The notes beneath the pieces are model-generated. The model was given only the letters and a program-made list of their open reading frames with translations, was not told the origin of the DNA and did no database searches. A DNA stretch of 51,970 nt from JBHGYD01 sp041920415 (GTDB taxonomy: Bacteria > Bacillota > Bacilli > Bacillales > Anoxybacillaceae): contig JBHGYD010000050.1 in the NCBI GenBank assembly GCA_041920415.1, forward strand, positions 1 through 51,970, read 5' to 3'. A program made the position numbers and the translations under genes. Positions 6,905 through 16,553 of the stretch are shown piece after piece (within the stretch, counting starts at the first letter, position 1; each line of letters starts with the position of its first letter).

Positions 6905-8626
6905 TCATCCTTTGATTTTTGTTGCTAATTCAAGCAGCTCTTTTGCATGCTCTTTCGTTAATTCTGTAATTTCGACCCCAGAAATCATTCGCCCAATTTC
7001 TTTAATTTTTTCTTCTTCTGTAAGCGCTTTGACCGATGTTTTTGTACGATTTCCAACCGTCTCTTTCGAAATGAATAAATGCGTATCAGCCATTGCTGCT
7101 ACTTGTGGTAAGTGAGAAATGCAAAGCACTTGAGAGCCAACGGAAACACGATAAATTTTTTCGGCAATCGCTTGCGCCACACGGCCGCTAACGCCTGTAT
7201 CGACTTCGTCAAAAATAATCGACGTTACTCCTTGATGTTTAGAGAAAATGCTTTTCAACGCTAACATGATTCGCGATAATTCTCCACCCGAAGCAACTTT
7301 CGCCAGCGGTTTTAACGGCTCACCGACATTGGTTGAAATATAAAATTCAACGACATCAACACCGTCTTCGTGAAACTTCACCGGCACTCCATCGAGCAAT
7401 GGAGCGTCTAATGACCCTTCTCGCTTCTCAAAGACAATGTCAAACTGTGTTTTATCCATGTATAAATCCTTTAGCTCTTGATGAATATGATCGATTAGCG
7501 TTTTGGCGTATTTGATGCGGACGTTCGTGACGTTTTTCGCTTCAATGAGCAAATCTTCCGTCACAGACTGCAGCTCTTTTTGGAGCTGATGAATATGCGT
7601 TTCCCGGTTTTGAATCGTGTCGATTTCTTCCGCAATTTTTTCCGCATATTGTAAAATATCCGTCACCGTTTGCCCGTATTTTCGTTTTAAATGGTTAATT
7701 TCATTAAGGCGTCCTTCAATGAAATCAAGACGCTCTGGGTCATATTCTAATTGTTCCAGCTCATCACGCAATTTATAAGCGATTTCCTCAAGCAAATAAT
7801 AACTGTTAGCAATTGTTTCATACGCTTCTTTTAACGTGTGATCGATATGGGTCACATCATCTAAATGGCTCATCGCAAGCCCAACCCAATCGAGTCCACG
7901 CTGCTCACCATATAATGCTTCATAGCTATGTTTTAACGCCTCATAAATTTTTTGGAAGTTCATAATTTTTACTTTTTCTTCCATCAACTGCTCATCTTCG
8001 TTTGCTTGTAGGTTCGCTTTTTGAATTTCGTCTAGTTGAAACGTTAACAAATCAAGGCGATGGGCCATTTGTTGCTCATTTTCATTTAATTTTTGCAACT
8101 GTTTTTTTAGCTGCTCATATTTTTCATATACGGCACGATACTCTTCTAGCGCCGTAGCAATTTCCTTACCTCCGTACTCATCAAGCAAAGGGAGATGACG
8201 ACTTGGATCCATCAGCTCTTGGTGCTCATGTTGTCCATGAATGTCGACAAGGGTGGCGCCAATATCTCGCAAAACCGCCATCGTCACTAATTTTCCGTTG
8301 ACGCGGCAGACGCTTTTACCATTCACAGAAATTTCCCGACGTAATACGACCATTCCTTCGCTAATGTCGATACCAACCTCAGCGCACTTTTCATAACATG
8401 GATGAGTTTCATCGTCTAATAAAAACAATCCTTCGATTTCCGCACGTTCCTCGCCATAGCGGACGAATTCGGCTGAACCGCGACCGCCAATAAGCAAATG
8501 AATCGCATCAATAATAATCGATTTCCCTGCGCCAGTTTCCCCTGTTAACACCGTTAATCCTTTATCAAATGAAATCGATAATGATTCGATAATGGCAAAA
8601 TTTTTAATGGATAATTCCGCTAGCAA
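6905..8626 (-). CDS. recN: DNA repair protein RecN
   Basis: SMC-like ATPase that assembles early at double-strand breaks. N-terminal KNFAIIESLSISF and the Walker A GETGAGKS (near residue 30) are followed by the long coiled-coil arms (about 150-360), then the signature LASGGELSRIMLALK-like segment (KVASGGELSR), Walker B SIIFDEVDTGVSG and the ISHLPQVAAMAD loop. At 573 residues it is full length. TTG at 8624-8626 with GGGGTGA upstream is taken as start. It is 19 bp downstream of argR, as in Bacillus, and ends at a terminator. Confidence 0.97.
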   Translation of the reverse strand: MLAELSIKNFAIIESLSISFDKGLTVLTGETGAGKSIIIDAIHLLIGGRGSAEFVRYGEERAEIEGLFLLDDETHPCYEKCAEVGIDISEGMVVLRREISVNGKSVCRVNGKLVTMAVLRDIGATLVDIHGQHEHQELMDPSRHLPLLDEYGGKEIATALEEYRAVYEKYEQLKKQLQKLNENEQQMAHRLDLLTFQLDEIQKANLQANEDEQLMEEKVKIMNFQKIYEALKHSYEALYGEQRGLDWVGLAMSHLDDVTHIDHTLKEAYETIANSYYLLEEIAYKLRDELEQLEYDPERLDFIEGRLNEINHLKRKYGQTVTDILQYAEKIAEEIDTIQNRETHIHQLQKELQSVTEDLLIEAKNVTNVRIKYAKTLIDHIHQELKDLYMDKTQFDIVFEKREGSLDAPLLDGVPVKFHEDGVDVVEFYISTNVGEPLKPLAKVASGGELSRIMLALKSIFSKHQGVTSIIFDEVDTGVSGRVAQAIAEKIYRVSVGSQVLCISHLPQVAAMADTHLFISKETVGNRTKTSVKALTEEEKIKEIGRMISGVEITELTKEHAKELLELATKIKG

Positions 8627-8645
8627 CGTGGAATCACCCCTTTTT

Positions 8646-9095
8646 TTATAACATTTCTAATAGACGTTTTGAAATTTTTTCCGTATCTTCTGTCGTCCGG
8701 CAAATGATTAAGCATGTATCGTCCCCGCAAATCGTACCAACGATTTCATCCCAATCGAGGTTGTCAAGTAATGCGCCAATTGCATGGGCATTTCCTGGCA
8801 ATGTTTTCATGACAAGCAAATGACCTGCTCCATCAATTTTTACGAACGCGTCCATCAACGCGCGTTTTAATTTTTGCAATGGGTTAAAACGTTGGTCGGC
8901 AGGAAGACTATACTTATATCGTCCATTCATCATCGGCACTTTCACAAGCTGCAATTCTTTAATATCCCTTGAAACCGTTGCTTGCGTAACATTAAAGCCT
9001 GCTTGTTTGAGCATATCAACTAACTCATCTTGCGTTTCAATCTCGTGATTCGTAATAATTTCGCGAATTTTAATATGCCTTTGTCCTTTGTTCAA
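8646..9095 (-). CDS. argR: Arginine repressor ArgR/AhrC
   Basis: Arginine-responsive hexameric regulator that represses arginine synthesis and activates catabolism. The N-terminal winged helix (RHIKIREIITNHEIETQDEL, ATVSRDIKELQLVKVP) and the C-terminal oligomerisation and arginine-binding domain (PGNAHAIGALLDNLDWDEI, GTICGDDTCLIICRT) are complete. I start it at TTG 9093-9095: GAGGTG sits six bases upstream and the protein then begins MNKGQRHIK, like AhrC, giving 149 residues. An in-frame GTG at 9104 overlaps the RBS. It is placed between tlyA and recN as in B. subtilis. Confidence 0.96.
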   Translation of the reverse strand: MNKGQRHIKIREIITNHEIETQDELVDMLKQAGFNVTQATVSRDIKELQLVKVPMMNGRYKYSLPADQRFNPLQKLKRALMDAFVKIDGAGHLLVMKTLPGNAHAIGALLDNLDWDEIVGTICGDDTCLIICRTTEDTEKISKRLLEML

Positions 9096-9156
9096 ATTTA
9101 ACACCTCGCACGATTGTCATGATAGTTGTATCATAAAAATGGGAATAACGATTTTG

Positions 9157-10002
9157 TTATTCCCTTGAATGATCTGGGGTGGCTTTTAATTCGCCATGCG
9201 CTTGTTTGACCACTTCACTCGGTTGCTTTGACAACTGATTTTCCCCGATTTCTTTTTCTCCATCCCAGCGAAGATGAAGCAAAAATTCGATATTTCCATC
9301 TCCACCGGTAATCGGTGAATACGATAAATCGAGAACATCATAACCTTCATGAAGCGCGAATTCAATGATGGTGGTAAGGACTGTTTCATGCACGTTTGCA
9401 TCACGAACGATTCCTTTTTTTCCAACGTGCTCTCTTCCTGCTTCAAATTGTGGTTTGACTAACGCAACTACATCACTTCTAGGAACAAGTACCGTTTTTA
9501 GTACCGGCAAAATGAGTTTGAGCGAAATGAATGATACGTCAATCGTCGCAAACTCTGGAAGCCCTTTTGTAAAATGAGCGGGCGTGACATAACGAAAATT
9601 CGTTCGCTCCATCACGACAACCCGTTCATCTTGGCGCAGTTTCCAAGCTAATTGATTATATCCAACATCGAGTGCATACGACATTTTCGCTCCATGCTGC
9701 AATGCGCAATCCGTAAAGCCACCGGTGGAAGCACCGATATCTAGCATTATTTTATCTTTTACGCTTACGTTGAACGTTTTTAATGCTTTTTCAAGCTTTA
9801 AACCACCACGGCTTACGTAAGGCAATACGTCCCCTTTAATAGTAAGCGGAAGGTCCACCGGAACTTTTTCACCGGGCTTGTCTAAGCGAATTTCATTTGA
9901 ATACACAAGCCCAGCCATTATCGCGCGTTTCGCTTTTTCACGTGTTTCTGCTAATCCTCGTTCGACTAATAATACATCGAGTCGTTCTTTTTTTCCTTTC
10001 AT
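9157..10002 (-). CDS. tlyA: TlyA-type rRNA 2'-O-methyltransferase / haemolysin-like protein (YqxC)
   Basis: 281 residues: an N-terminal S4 RNA-binding domain (RLDVLLVERGLAETREKAKRAI) followed by an FtsJ-type Rossmann methyltransferase with the SAM loop MLDIGASTGGFTDCALQHGA (about residues 89-108), and FATIDVSFISL and VALVKPQFEAG further on. The family 2'-O-methylates ribosomal RNA in mycobacteria; the role in Bacillus is less clear. It is tightly packed after dxs (four bases) and before argR. The C-terminus carries about 30 extra, poorly conserved residues ending PDHSRE. Confidence 0.93.
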   Translation of the reverse strand: MKGKKERLDVLLVERGLAETREKAKRAIMAGLVYSNEIRLDKPGEKVPVDLPLTIKGDVLPYVSRGGLKLEKALKTFNVSVKDKIMLDIGASTGGFTDCALQHGAKMSYALDVGYNQLAWKLRQDERVVVMERTNFRYVTPAHFTKGLPEFATIDVSFISLKLILPVLKTVLVPRSDVVALVKPQFEAGREHVGKKGIVRDANVHETVLTTIIEFALHEGYDVLDLSYSPITGGDGNIEFLLHLRWDGEKEIGENQLSKQPSEVVKQAHGELKATPDHSRE

Positions 10003-10005
10003 CTC

Positions 10006-11898
10006 TCATGCCCTTTTTTGTTTTCTTGGTATGATCGTTTTTACTCGGTCAACGACATGCGCTGTCGTTAAACCGATTTCTTGCAGCAATTCTTTGACGC
10101 TGCCATGTTCAATAAAACGGTCAGGAATTCCCATGCGATGAATCACAGCTTGATGATAGCCATGATCATGGGCAAACTCAAGCACCGCACTGCCAAAACC
10201 GCCTTGCAGTACCGCTTCTTCAATTGTCAAAATCGGCATGTCGCTTTGGAACAATTCATGAAGCATCGTCTCATCCATCGGCTTAATAAAGCGAGCGTTA
10301 ATTACTTTGACAGAAACATTGTCTTTCGCTAATTTTTCCGCCGCTTCTAACGCCATTGGAATCGTTGTGCCAAACGTTAAAATCGCAATATCCCGACCTT
10401 CGCGTAATACTTCCCACGTACCGATTGGGATTTGTTTTAGTTCTTCATCGAGTTTTACGCCTAAACCGTTGCCGCGCGGAAAACGAAGCGCAATCGGCCC
10501 GTCGTCATATTGAATCGCTGTATACACCATATGTTGACCTTCGTTTTCATCTTTTGGCATCATAACGACAATATTCGGTACATGTCTTAAAAACGCAATG
10601 TCAAATACACCTTGATGCGTTTCTCCGTCCGCACCGACTAACCCCGCGCGGTCAATGGCGAAAAATACGTTTAAATTTTGGCGACAGACATCGTGAACGA
10701 CTTGGTCGTACGCCCGTTGTAAAAAAGTGGAATAAATCGCTAAAAACGGCTTCATGCCTTGTGTTGCTAATCCAGCTGCTAACGTCGTCGCATGCTGTTC
10801 CGCGATTCCCACGTCATACATGCGGTCGGGGAACTCGCTTGCAAATCCTTCTAATTTTGAACCAACTGGCATCGCTGGTGTAATGGCCACGATGCGTTTG
10901 TCCGTACGAGCTAATTTTCGTACTGTTTCACTCACTAACTCGCTCCAGGATGGTGCATGATCAATCGGTTTTAAAAAATCACCTGTTTCAATTTTATATG
11001 GACCGGTACCATGCCATGTTCCAACTTTATCATTTTCCGCCGGATAATATCCTTTTCCTTTTTTCGTTATCACATGAAGCAAAACCGGTCCCTTAATTTT
11101 CTTTGCATAATTCAAATTCTCAAACAAATCATCAAAATCATGCCCATTAACAGGACCGAGATACGTAAATCCTAATTCTTCAAAAAAAACGCCGGAAACA
11201 AGTAAATATTTTAAGCTGTCTTTCAGGCGTTCCGCCGTCGCCGCAAGCTTGCCACCAACAGCAGGAATTTTTTTCAACAGCATTTCTAGTTCATCTTTTA
11301 CCCATTGGTATTTCCCAGCCGTGCGCAAGCGACCAAGTACATTATGAAGAGCACCAACGTTTGGAGCGATCGACATTTCATTATCGTTTAAGACGACGAT
11401 CATATCTTTTTTCTCATGTCCGATATGGTTTAGCGCTTCAAGCGCCATTCCACCCGTTAACGCTCCATCGCCAATAATCGGAATAATATATTCATTCGTT
11501 CCTTTTAAATCGCGAGCGATGGCCATTCCCATTGCTGCTGATAAAGAAGTGGAGCTATGACCTGTTTCCCACACGTCATGTTCGCTTTCGCTTCGTTTCG
11601 GAAATCCACAAAGACCTTTGTATTGTCGTAACGTATCGAACTCACTGGCACGTCCCGTTAAAATTTTATGAACATACGATTGATGACCAACGTCCCATAA
11701 AAATTTATCTTTCGGGCTATCAAATACTTTATGAAGGGCAATGGTCAGTTCGACAACCCCTAGATTCGGACCGATATGCCCGCCTGTTTTCGACAGTTTT
11801 TCAATGAGAAATTGGCGAATATCCGCACTCAATTGAATGAGCTCTTTTGTTGACATCGATTTTAAAAAGCGCGGATTTTTAATTTTTGTTACATCCAA
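10006..11898 (-). CDS. dxs: 1-deoxy-D-xylulose-5-phosphate synthase
   Basis: Thiamine-diphosphate enzyme that condenses pyruvate and glyceraldehyde-3-phosphate, the entry step of the MEP isoprenoid pathway. Visible are SGGHIGPNLG-like (TGGHIGPNLGVVELT), DVGHQSYVHKILTGR, the ThDP-Mg motif GDGALTGGMALEALNHIG...NDNEMSI, the transketolase central segment DRAGLVGADGETHQGVFD, and the C-terminal domain. 630 residues is normal. The start is TTG at 11896-11898 with a weak GAGTGA upstream. It sits between ispA and tlyA, pairing two isoprenoid genes as in B. subtilis. Confidence 0.97.
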   Translation of the reverse strand: MDVTKIKNPRFLKSMSTKELIQLSADIRQFLIEKLSKTGGHIGPNLGVVELTIALHKVFDSPKDKFLWDVGHQSYVHKILTGRASEFDTLRQYKGLCGFPKRSESEHDVWETGHSSTSLSAAMGMAIARDLKGTNEYIIPIIGDGALTGGMALEALNHIGHEKKDMIVVLNDNEMSIAPNVGALHNVLGRLRTAGKYQWVKDELEMLLKKIPAVGGKLAATAERLKDSLKYLLVSGVFFEELGFTYLGPVNGHDFDDLFENLNYAKKIKGPVLLHVITKKGKGYYPAENDKVGTWHGTGPYKIETGDFLKPIDHAPSWSELVSETVRKLARTDKRIVAITPAMPVGSKLEGFASEFPDRMYDVGIAEQHATTLAAGLATQGMKPFLAIYSTFLQRAYDQVVHDVCRQNLNVFFAIDRAGLVGADGETHQGVFDIAFLRHVPNIVVMMPKDENEGQHMVYTAIQYDDGPIALRFPRGNGLGVKLDEELKQIPIGTWEVLREGRDIAILTFGTTIPMALEAAEKLAKDNVSVKVINARFIKPMDETMLHELFQSDMPILTIEEAVLQGGFGSAVLEFAHDHGYHQAVIHRMGIPDRFIEHGSVKELLQEIGLTTAHVVDRVKTIIPRKQKRA

Positions 11899-11989
11899 AC
11901 GAGATCACTCGCTTTCGTTTTATCATTCACTTTGATCACGCCGATATAATACAGATATTATTTATTATTATACATAATAAATGAATAAA

Positions 11990-12022
11990 GAAAAATGCCC
12001 GGTTGGATTTCCGGCATAAGCG
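11990..12022 (-). terminator. Terminator-like hairpin after ispA
   Basis: Minus-strand stem TGCCGG/CCGGGCA encloses an 8-nt loop and is followed by TTTTTC. The 230-bp gap between ispA and dxs holds this hairpin and AT-rich DNA likely to carry the dxs promoter. A 40-codon minus-strand frame across it is not convincing. Confidence 0.6.
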
Positions 12023-12127
12023 AAAAAAGAGCCGCTAACACAGACGTGATAACGGCATACCTTCCAAACATTCTCTCCATTTTTTCAATATAGCATAAGA
12101 ACAAAAAATCGACAATGATGAACCAAA

Positions 12128-13021
12128 TTAATGGTCGCGGGTAGCGACTAAATCACAAATATAACGTAATACGTCATCGTTTACTCGCGCGGCTTGCAAA
12201 CAACGTTTCGCTTCATTGATATGGTATAAAAGCTTTTCTTTCGCTCCATCAAGCGTTAACAAGGAAGGATATGTCACCTTCTCATTTTCTAGGTCGCTTC
12301 CAACTCGTTTTCCTATTTTTTCTTCTGAGCCTTCAATATCGAGAATATCATCGCGAATTTGAAACGCAAGCCCTAAATGAAAAGCAAATAAATCAAGCTG
12401 ATTTAGCTGCTCCTCGCTCGCCCCCGCTAATAACGCTCCCGCTAACACGCTATATTGCAGCATTCTCCCTGTTTTATTGCGATGAATATATTCTAATTGC
12501 TCAAGCGACAGCTGTTTTCCTTCTCCTTCCATATCGGCTACTTGCCCGGCGACCATTCCTTCAGGTCCCGCGGCTTTTGCGAGTTCGTCAATGAGTTTTA
12601 GTTTTGTTTCCGCTGTCACCGTCGCATCCTTCATCTCGGCAATGACTTGAAAACTGTACGTAAGCAGACCGTCACCTGCTAAAATCGCCATCGCCTCACC
12701 AAACACTTTATGGTTCGTTGGCTTGCCGCGCCGCAAGTCATCGTTATCCATGCTCGGCAAATCATCGTGAATTAATGAATACGTATGAATCATTTCGATG
12801 GCGCATGCGACAGGTAAACCTACTTCTACATCTTTGCCAAACGCGTGTAACGTAGCAAAAACAAGCAACGGACGAATGCGTTTACCGCCCGCTTCGAGCG
12901 AATAAGCCATCGCTTGTTTCAGCGTTTTTGGCGCGCGCAATTTTTCGATATAGACAGGGAGTGCTTTTTCAACACGCTGTTTGTTTTCGCGCAAAAACTG
13001 TTCAACGTTTGTTGCTTTCAA
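12128..13021 (-). CDS. ispA: Farnesyl diphosphate synthase (polyprenyl synthetase)
   Basis: Makes farnesyl diphosphate from IPP and DMAPP. Both aspartate-rich motifs are present: DDLPSMDNDDLRRG (about residues 84-97) and FQIRDDILDIEG (about 223-234), along with EAGGKRIRPLL near the N-terminus and GKRVGSDLENEKVTYPSL. 297 residues is the usual size. The start is TTG at 13019-13021, preceded by AGGAGG. It follows xseB by four bases and so lies at the end of the xseA-xseB-ispA unit, with a terminator-like hairpin downstream. Confidence 0.96.
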   Translation of the reverse strand: MKATNVEQFLRENKQRVEKALPVYIEKLRAPKTLKQAMAYSLEAGGKRIRPLLVFATLHAFGKDVEVGLPVACAIEMIHTYSLIHDDLPSMDNDDLRRGKPTNHKVFGEAMAILAGDGLLTYSFQVIAEMKDATVTAETKLKLIDELAKAAGPEGMVAGQVADMEGEGKQLSLEQLEYIHRNKTGRMLQYSVLAGALLAGASEEQLNQLDLFAFHLGLAFQIRDDILDIEGSEEKIGKRVGSDLENEKVTYPSLLTLDGAKEKLLYHINEAKRCLQAARVNDDVLRYICDLVATRDH

Positions 13022-13025
13022 CGTC

Positions 13026-13259
13026 TTATTCCTCCTCCTGAATGGAGAAAGGCGCTAGTTGTCCATCTTCTCGCAAAATGTATTCCATTTGTTTTTCTGC
13101 ATGCTGCAATTTATCATGGCAAAATTTCGAAAGCCTCATTCCTTCTTGAAAAAAGGAAATCGCTTGTTCAAGCGGAACGTTTCCTTCTTCTAATTTTTCA
13201 ACGATTTCTTCAAGTTTCATCATCGCTTCTTCAAACGTTAACTCTTTATCTTCATTCAT
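13026..13259 (-). CDS. xseB: Exodeoxyribonuclease VII small subunit
   Basis: 77 residues, mostly helical, with the family signature LTFEEAMMKLEEIVEKLEEGNVPLE followed by EGMRLSKFCHDKL. It forms the small subunit of ExoVII with XseA and degrades single-stranded DNA to oligonucleotides. ATG 13257-13259 preceded by GGAGGAACG is the start. An upstream extension of the frame is only xseA sequence in another frame. It overlaps the xseA stop by eight bases, pointing to coupled translation of the two subunits. Confidence 0.95.
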   Translation of the reverse strand: MNEDKELTFEEAMMKLEEIVEKLEEGNVPLEQAISFFQEGMRLSKFCHDKLQHAEKQMEYILREDGQLAPFSIQEEE

Positions 13260-14607
13260 GCAAACGTTCCTCCTCCATTCCCCACACGTAACAATCGAGA
13301 CGCCCGTCTTGCAGGCGCACTTGAATCGCATCTCCCGGCTGAATTTGATGAATGCTTTTTACGAGTTCCTCTTTTTCATTATAAACTAAGCTATACCCAC
13401 GCTCCATGATTTTCAGCGGGCTTAAGACGTGCAATTGAGAGAGAAGCGCCGTAAATTGTAATTGCTTTTGCTTTAGGAGTGCCTGCATTTCCTTTTCTAA
13501 TGATTTCGTGAGCATTTGTTGTTTTTCTACCATCTTGGATAATTGTTCCGCCGGATGATGCGTTTGCAGCTTTAGTTGAAGCTGCTCGAATCGCTCACGC
13601 TTTCTTTCTATCAGGCGCTCCGTTTGCCGCTCTAGCCGTTCAAGAAGAGAATCTAATTGTTGCTCTTTTTGTTCGTACAATTTTTTCGGATAACGAAACG
13701 CATACGATTTTTGCAAGCGAGCAAGTCGTTCAGACTCCATCGCCATCTTTTCTTTCATAGCCCGAATCAATCGTACATTCCGCTGCGAGATTCGCTCTAC
13801 TAACTCGGTCACATGCGGTACAGCTAACTCCGCTGCACCCGTTGGCGTTGGTGCTCGCAAGTCTGCCACAAAATCAGCAATCGTAAAATCTGTCTCGTGA
13901 CCGACCGCAGAAATAATGGGGATATTGGAGGCGAAAATCGCCCGAGCGACACTTTCTTCATTGAACGCCCACAATTCTTCAATCGATCCCCCACCCCGTC
14001 CAACGATAAGCACGTCGATATAGCCTAATTCATTCGCTTTTTCAATCGAACGAACAATAGAGGCTGGCGCATGCTCGCCTTGAACAAGCGTTGGGAATAA
14101 AATGATCGTTGCGAGCGGATAACGGCGACGAATCGTCGTGACAATATCGCGAATCGCCGCACCTGTTGGAGAAGTAACAACACCGATATAACGCGGAAAT
14201 AGCGGAATCGGTTTTTTATGCTCCGGAGAAAATAATCCTTCTGCTTCAAGACGTTTTTTTAACTGTTCATAGGCTAAATATAAATTCCCGATTCCTTCGG
14301 GCTGCATTTCTTTCACGTAAATTTGATAATTCCCGCTCGGCTCATACACAGAAATTTCCCCGCGAACAAGCACGTTCATTCCATTTTCCGGTCGAAAGGC
14401 TAAATAACGATTATAACCGGCAAACATCACCGCTTGAATGCGGGCATTTTCGTCTTTGAGCGTAAAGTACATATGCCCGCGTGAGTGGTACGTAAAATTA
14501 GAAATTTCCCCTTTAATCCACAAATCTTGTAAATGGGGATCGACTTCAAATTTGCGCTTAATGTATTTGGTTAGCGCCGTAACGGTTACATATTTTACTT
14601 CTGCCAC
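13252..14607 (-). CDS. xseA: Exodeoxyribonuclease VII large subunit
   Basis: 451 residues. The N-terminal OB fold (LWIKGEISNFTYHSRGHMYF) is followed by the catalytic domain with VVTSPTGAAIRDI and VGRGGGSIEELWAFN, AVGHETDFTIADFVADLRAPTP, and a long charged coiled-coil segment (about 265-395) that carries the XseB subunits. GTG at 14605-14607 with GAGGG upstream is the start. It lies between folD and xseB, the standard Bacillus order. Full length and intact. Confidence 0.97.
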   Translation of the reverse strand: MAEVKYVTVTALTKYIKRKFEVDPHLQDLWIKGEISNFTYHSRGHMYFTLKDENARIQAVMFAGYNRYLAFRPENGMNVLVRGEISVYEPSGNYQIYVKEMQPEGIGNLYLAYEQLKKRLEAEGLFSPEHKKPIPLFPRYIGVVTSPTGAAIRDIVTTIRRRYPLATIILFPTLVQGEHAPASIVRSIEKANELGYIDVLIVGRGGGSIEELWAFNEESVARAIFASNIPIISAVGHETDFTIADFVADLRAPTPTGAAELAVPHVTELVERISQRNVRLIRAMKEKMAMESERLARLQKSYAFRYPKKLYEQKEQQLDSLLERLERQTERLIERKRERFEQLQLKLQTHHPAEQLSKMVEKQQMLTKSLEKEMQALLKQKQLQFTALLSQLHVLSPLKIMERGYSLVYNEKEELVKSIHQIQPGDAIQVRLQDGRLDCYVWGMEEERLHE

Positions 14608-14620
14608 AGATAACCCTCAC

Positions 14621-15487
14621 TTATTGCTGAACTTGGCGATAAGCATGTTCTCGTGCTGCTTCAATCGTATTATGGAGCAACATCGTAATCGTCATAGGTC
14701 CGACTCCTTTTGGGACAGGAGTAAGATAGCTTGCTACTTCTTTCACTTCATCGAACTTGACATCACCGCATAGTTTGCCATCTTCTAATCGATTGACACC
14801 AACATCGATGACAATCGCTCCTTCTTTCACATGTTCTGCACCAATGAGACATGCTTTACCGACAGCAACGATTAAAATATCTGCCTGACGAGTGACCTCT
14901 GCTAAATTCTTTGTTTTCGAGTGGCAATACGTCACCGTCGCATGTTCGCGTAAAAATAATTGCCCGACTGGCTTGCCGACAATGTTGCTACGTCCGACAA
15001 CGACGACGTGTTTTCCCGCAATATCAACACCAAGTGACTGAACCATAAATAAAATGCCATACGGTGTACACGGAAGAAATGCTTTTTGACCAACCATCAT
15101 TCGCCCGATATTAATCGGATGGAAACCATCAACATCTTTCTCTGGCGCGATTTTTTCAATGACTTTTAGTTCGTTAATATGGTTTGGAAGTGGGAGTTGT
15201 ACTAAGATGCCGTGAATCGATGGGTCTTCATTGAGTCGTTCGATTTGTTCTAATAAAAATGACTCGGTAATTGTTTCAGGAAATGTTAACAGTGTCGAAC
15301 GAATGCCGACTTCTGCACATGCTTTTTGTTTTCCTTTTACATACGAATGCGATGCTGGATTGTCACCAACAAGAATAACCGCAAGTCCCGGTTCAATTCC
15401 TTCGCTTTTTAATTGTTGTACTTCTTTTGCTAATTGCGCCCGCTTTTCTTTTGCTAACTCTGTACCACTAATGATTTGTGCTGTCAT
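14621..15487 (-). CDS. folD: Bifunctional methylene-THF dehydrogenase / methenyl-THF cyclohydrolase
   Basis: Interconverts 5,10-methylene-THF and 10-formyl-THF with NADP. Family motifs are visible: the substrate site SYVKGKQKACAEVGI with its catalytic Lys, GILVQLPLP, DVDGFHPINIG, FLPCTPYGI, and the NADP loop VVVGRSNIVGKPVGQL, ending with TPVPKGVGPMTI. 288 residues is normal. ATG preceded by GGGGAG. It supplies one-carbon units in the same folate pool served by the gcv operon further along this window. Confidence 0.97.
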   Translation of the reverse strand: MTAQIISGTELAKEKRAQLAKEVQQLKSEGIEPGLAVILVGDNPASHSYVKGKQKACAEVGIRSTLLTFPETITESFLLEQIERLNEDPSIHGILVQLPLPNHINELKVIEKIAPEKDVDGFHPINIGRMMVGQKAFLPCTPYGILFMVQSLGVDIAGKHVVVVGRSNIVGKPVGQLFLREHATVTYCHSKTKNLAEVTRQADILIVAVGKACLIGAEHVKEGAIVIDVGVNRLEDGKLCGDVKFDEVKEVASYLTPVPKGVGPMTITMLLHNTIEAAREHAYRQVQQ

Positions 15488-15516
15488 CGTTCCAACTCCC
15501 CTTCTCCTTCTTATCG

Positions 15517-15915
15517 TTATTCAGTAATGTGTAATGCGTCTTTCACTTTTGAAAGCACGCCATTAATGAAACGGCTTGATTTGTCATCGCTAAATTTTTT
15601 GGCTAATTCAATCGCTTCATCCAAACTTACTTTGACTGGAACATCGTCCACGTATTTCATTTCATATGTCGCCATTCGTAAAATCGCTCGATCGACGTTC
15701 GCCACACGCTCTAATGTCCATTTTTCAAGATTGTTGCGCAATAGTTCATCAATTTCGGTTTGATGCTCGACGACGCCAAAAACGAGTTGCTGAAGAAACG
15801 GATCGATTTCGTCTTCGTTTACTACATTTCGAATCGCCTCTTCCGGTGCGATATGACCGACATCGATTTGGAAGAGCGCTTGTAATGCTTTTTCTCTCGC
15901 TGTATGTCGCTTCAT
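15517..15915 (-). CDS. nusB: Transcription antitermination factor NusB
   Basis: A 132-residue all-helical RNA-binding protein of the rRNA antitermination complex (with NusE/S10). It begins MKRHTAREKALQALFQIDVG and contains FLQQLVFGVVEHQTEID, LERVANVDRAILRMATYEM and KVSLDEAIELAKKFSDDKSSRFINGVL. ATG at 15913-15915 with AAAGGAG upstream is preferred over an upstream in-frame start at 15954. The 16-bp spacing and order after yqhY and before folD match Bacillus. Confidence 0.96.
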   Translation of the reverse strand: MKRHTAREKALQALFQIDVGHIAPEEAIRNVVNEDEIDPFLQQLVFGVVEHQTEIDELLRNNLEKWTLERVANVDRAILRMATYEMKYVDDVPVKVSLDEAIELAKKFSDDKSSRFINGVLSKVKDALHITE

Positions 15916-16089
15916 CTCTTTAACTCCTTTACAAGAAAATTGTCGAACATTCATGTGATGATAATACCATATTTTCGCGATAAACGATACTATAATCCGT
16001 ACAAATCATTAGTAGAATACACAAAATAGTCGTTTTTTTCTTACAACAGTTACAATCGATTCGTGAAATTAAGATACCAAACTTTTTAC

Positions 16090-16118
16090 AAAAAAACAAA
16101 GGGGCACATAGCCCCTTT
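16090..16118 (-). terminator. Terminator of the accB-accC-yqhY operon
   Basis: Minus-strand stem AAAGGGGC/GCCCCTTT with loop TATGT is followed by a T-rich run. The neighbouring gap (15916-16141) otherwise holds only AT-rich DNA likely to carry the nusB promoter. Confidence 0.85.
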
Positions 16119-16141
16119 GCACTAGCACTTTTTGCGCACGT

Positions 16142-16540
16142 TTATTGCTCGATTTCTTGCCCTTGTTTCGTCGTATCAAATTGAATACCGACGACGTGAA
16201 CATTAATTTCGCTCGTTTCCAAGCCTGTCATATTAAATAATGCTTGACGAACGTTTTCTTGAATTTTTTTCGCAACGCTTGGAATGGACACACCGAACTG
16301 GATAAGGCAGTAAATATCAATCGCTACTCCTTCTTCTTTTACTTCGACTTTAACGCCTTTTCCATGATTTTTCTTTCCAAACCGTTCGACGACGCCAGCC
16401 GCAAAATTTCCGCGCATTTGGGCAACACCGTCAACCTCGCTTGCCGCAATCCCCGCAATCACTTCAATGACTTCCGGAGCAATTTCCACCTTTCCTAGCC
16501 CGCTATGCTCTTGCTCCATTTCAAATACATGCTCTGACAT
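16142..16540 (-). CDS. yqhY: Asp23/Gls24-family protein YqhY
   Basis: 132 residues of the Asp23 family (GKVEIAPEVIEVIAGIAASEVDGV and the C-terminal VRQALFNMTGLETSEINVHVVG). In B. subtilis YqhY is conserved beside accBC, and its loss leads to suppressors in acetyl-CoA carboxylase genes, so it is thought to restrain ACCase activity; that is knowledge of the family, not something the sequence shows. Here it is 13 bp after accC and before the operon terminator. No membrane segment. Confidence 0.93.
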   Translation of the reverse strand: MSEHVFEMEQEHSGLGKVEIAPEVIEVIAGIAASEVDGVAQMRGNFAAGVVERFGKKNHGKGVKVEVKEEGVAIDIYCLIQFGVSIPSVAKKIQENVRQALFNMTGLETSEINVHVVGIQFDTTKQGQEIEQ

Positions 16541-16553
16541 TTCAGCACCTCCA

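Noticed and set aside
12000..12110. A 40-codon minus-strand frame between ispA and dxs (begins MERMFGRYAV)
   Set aside because: It overlaps the ispA terminator hairpin and has no well-placed RBS.
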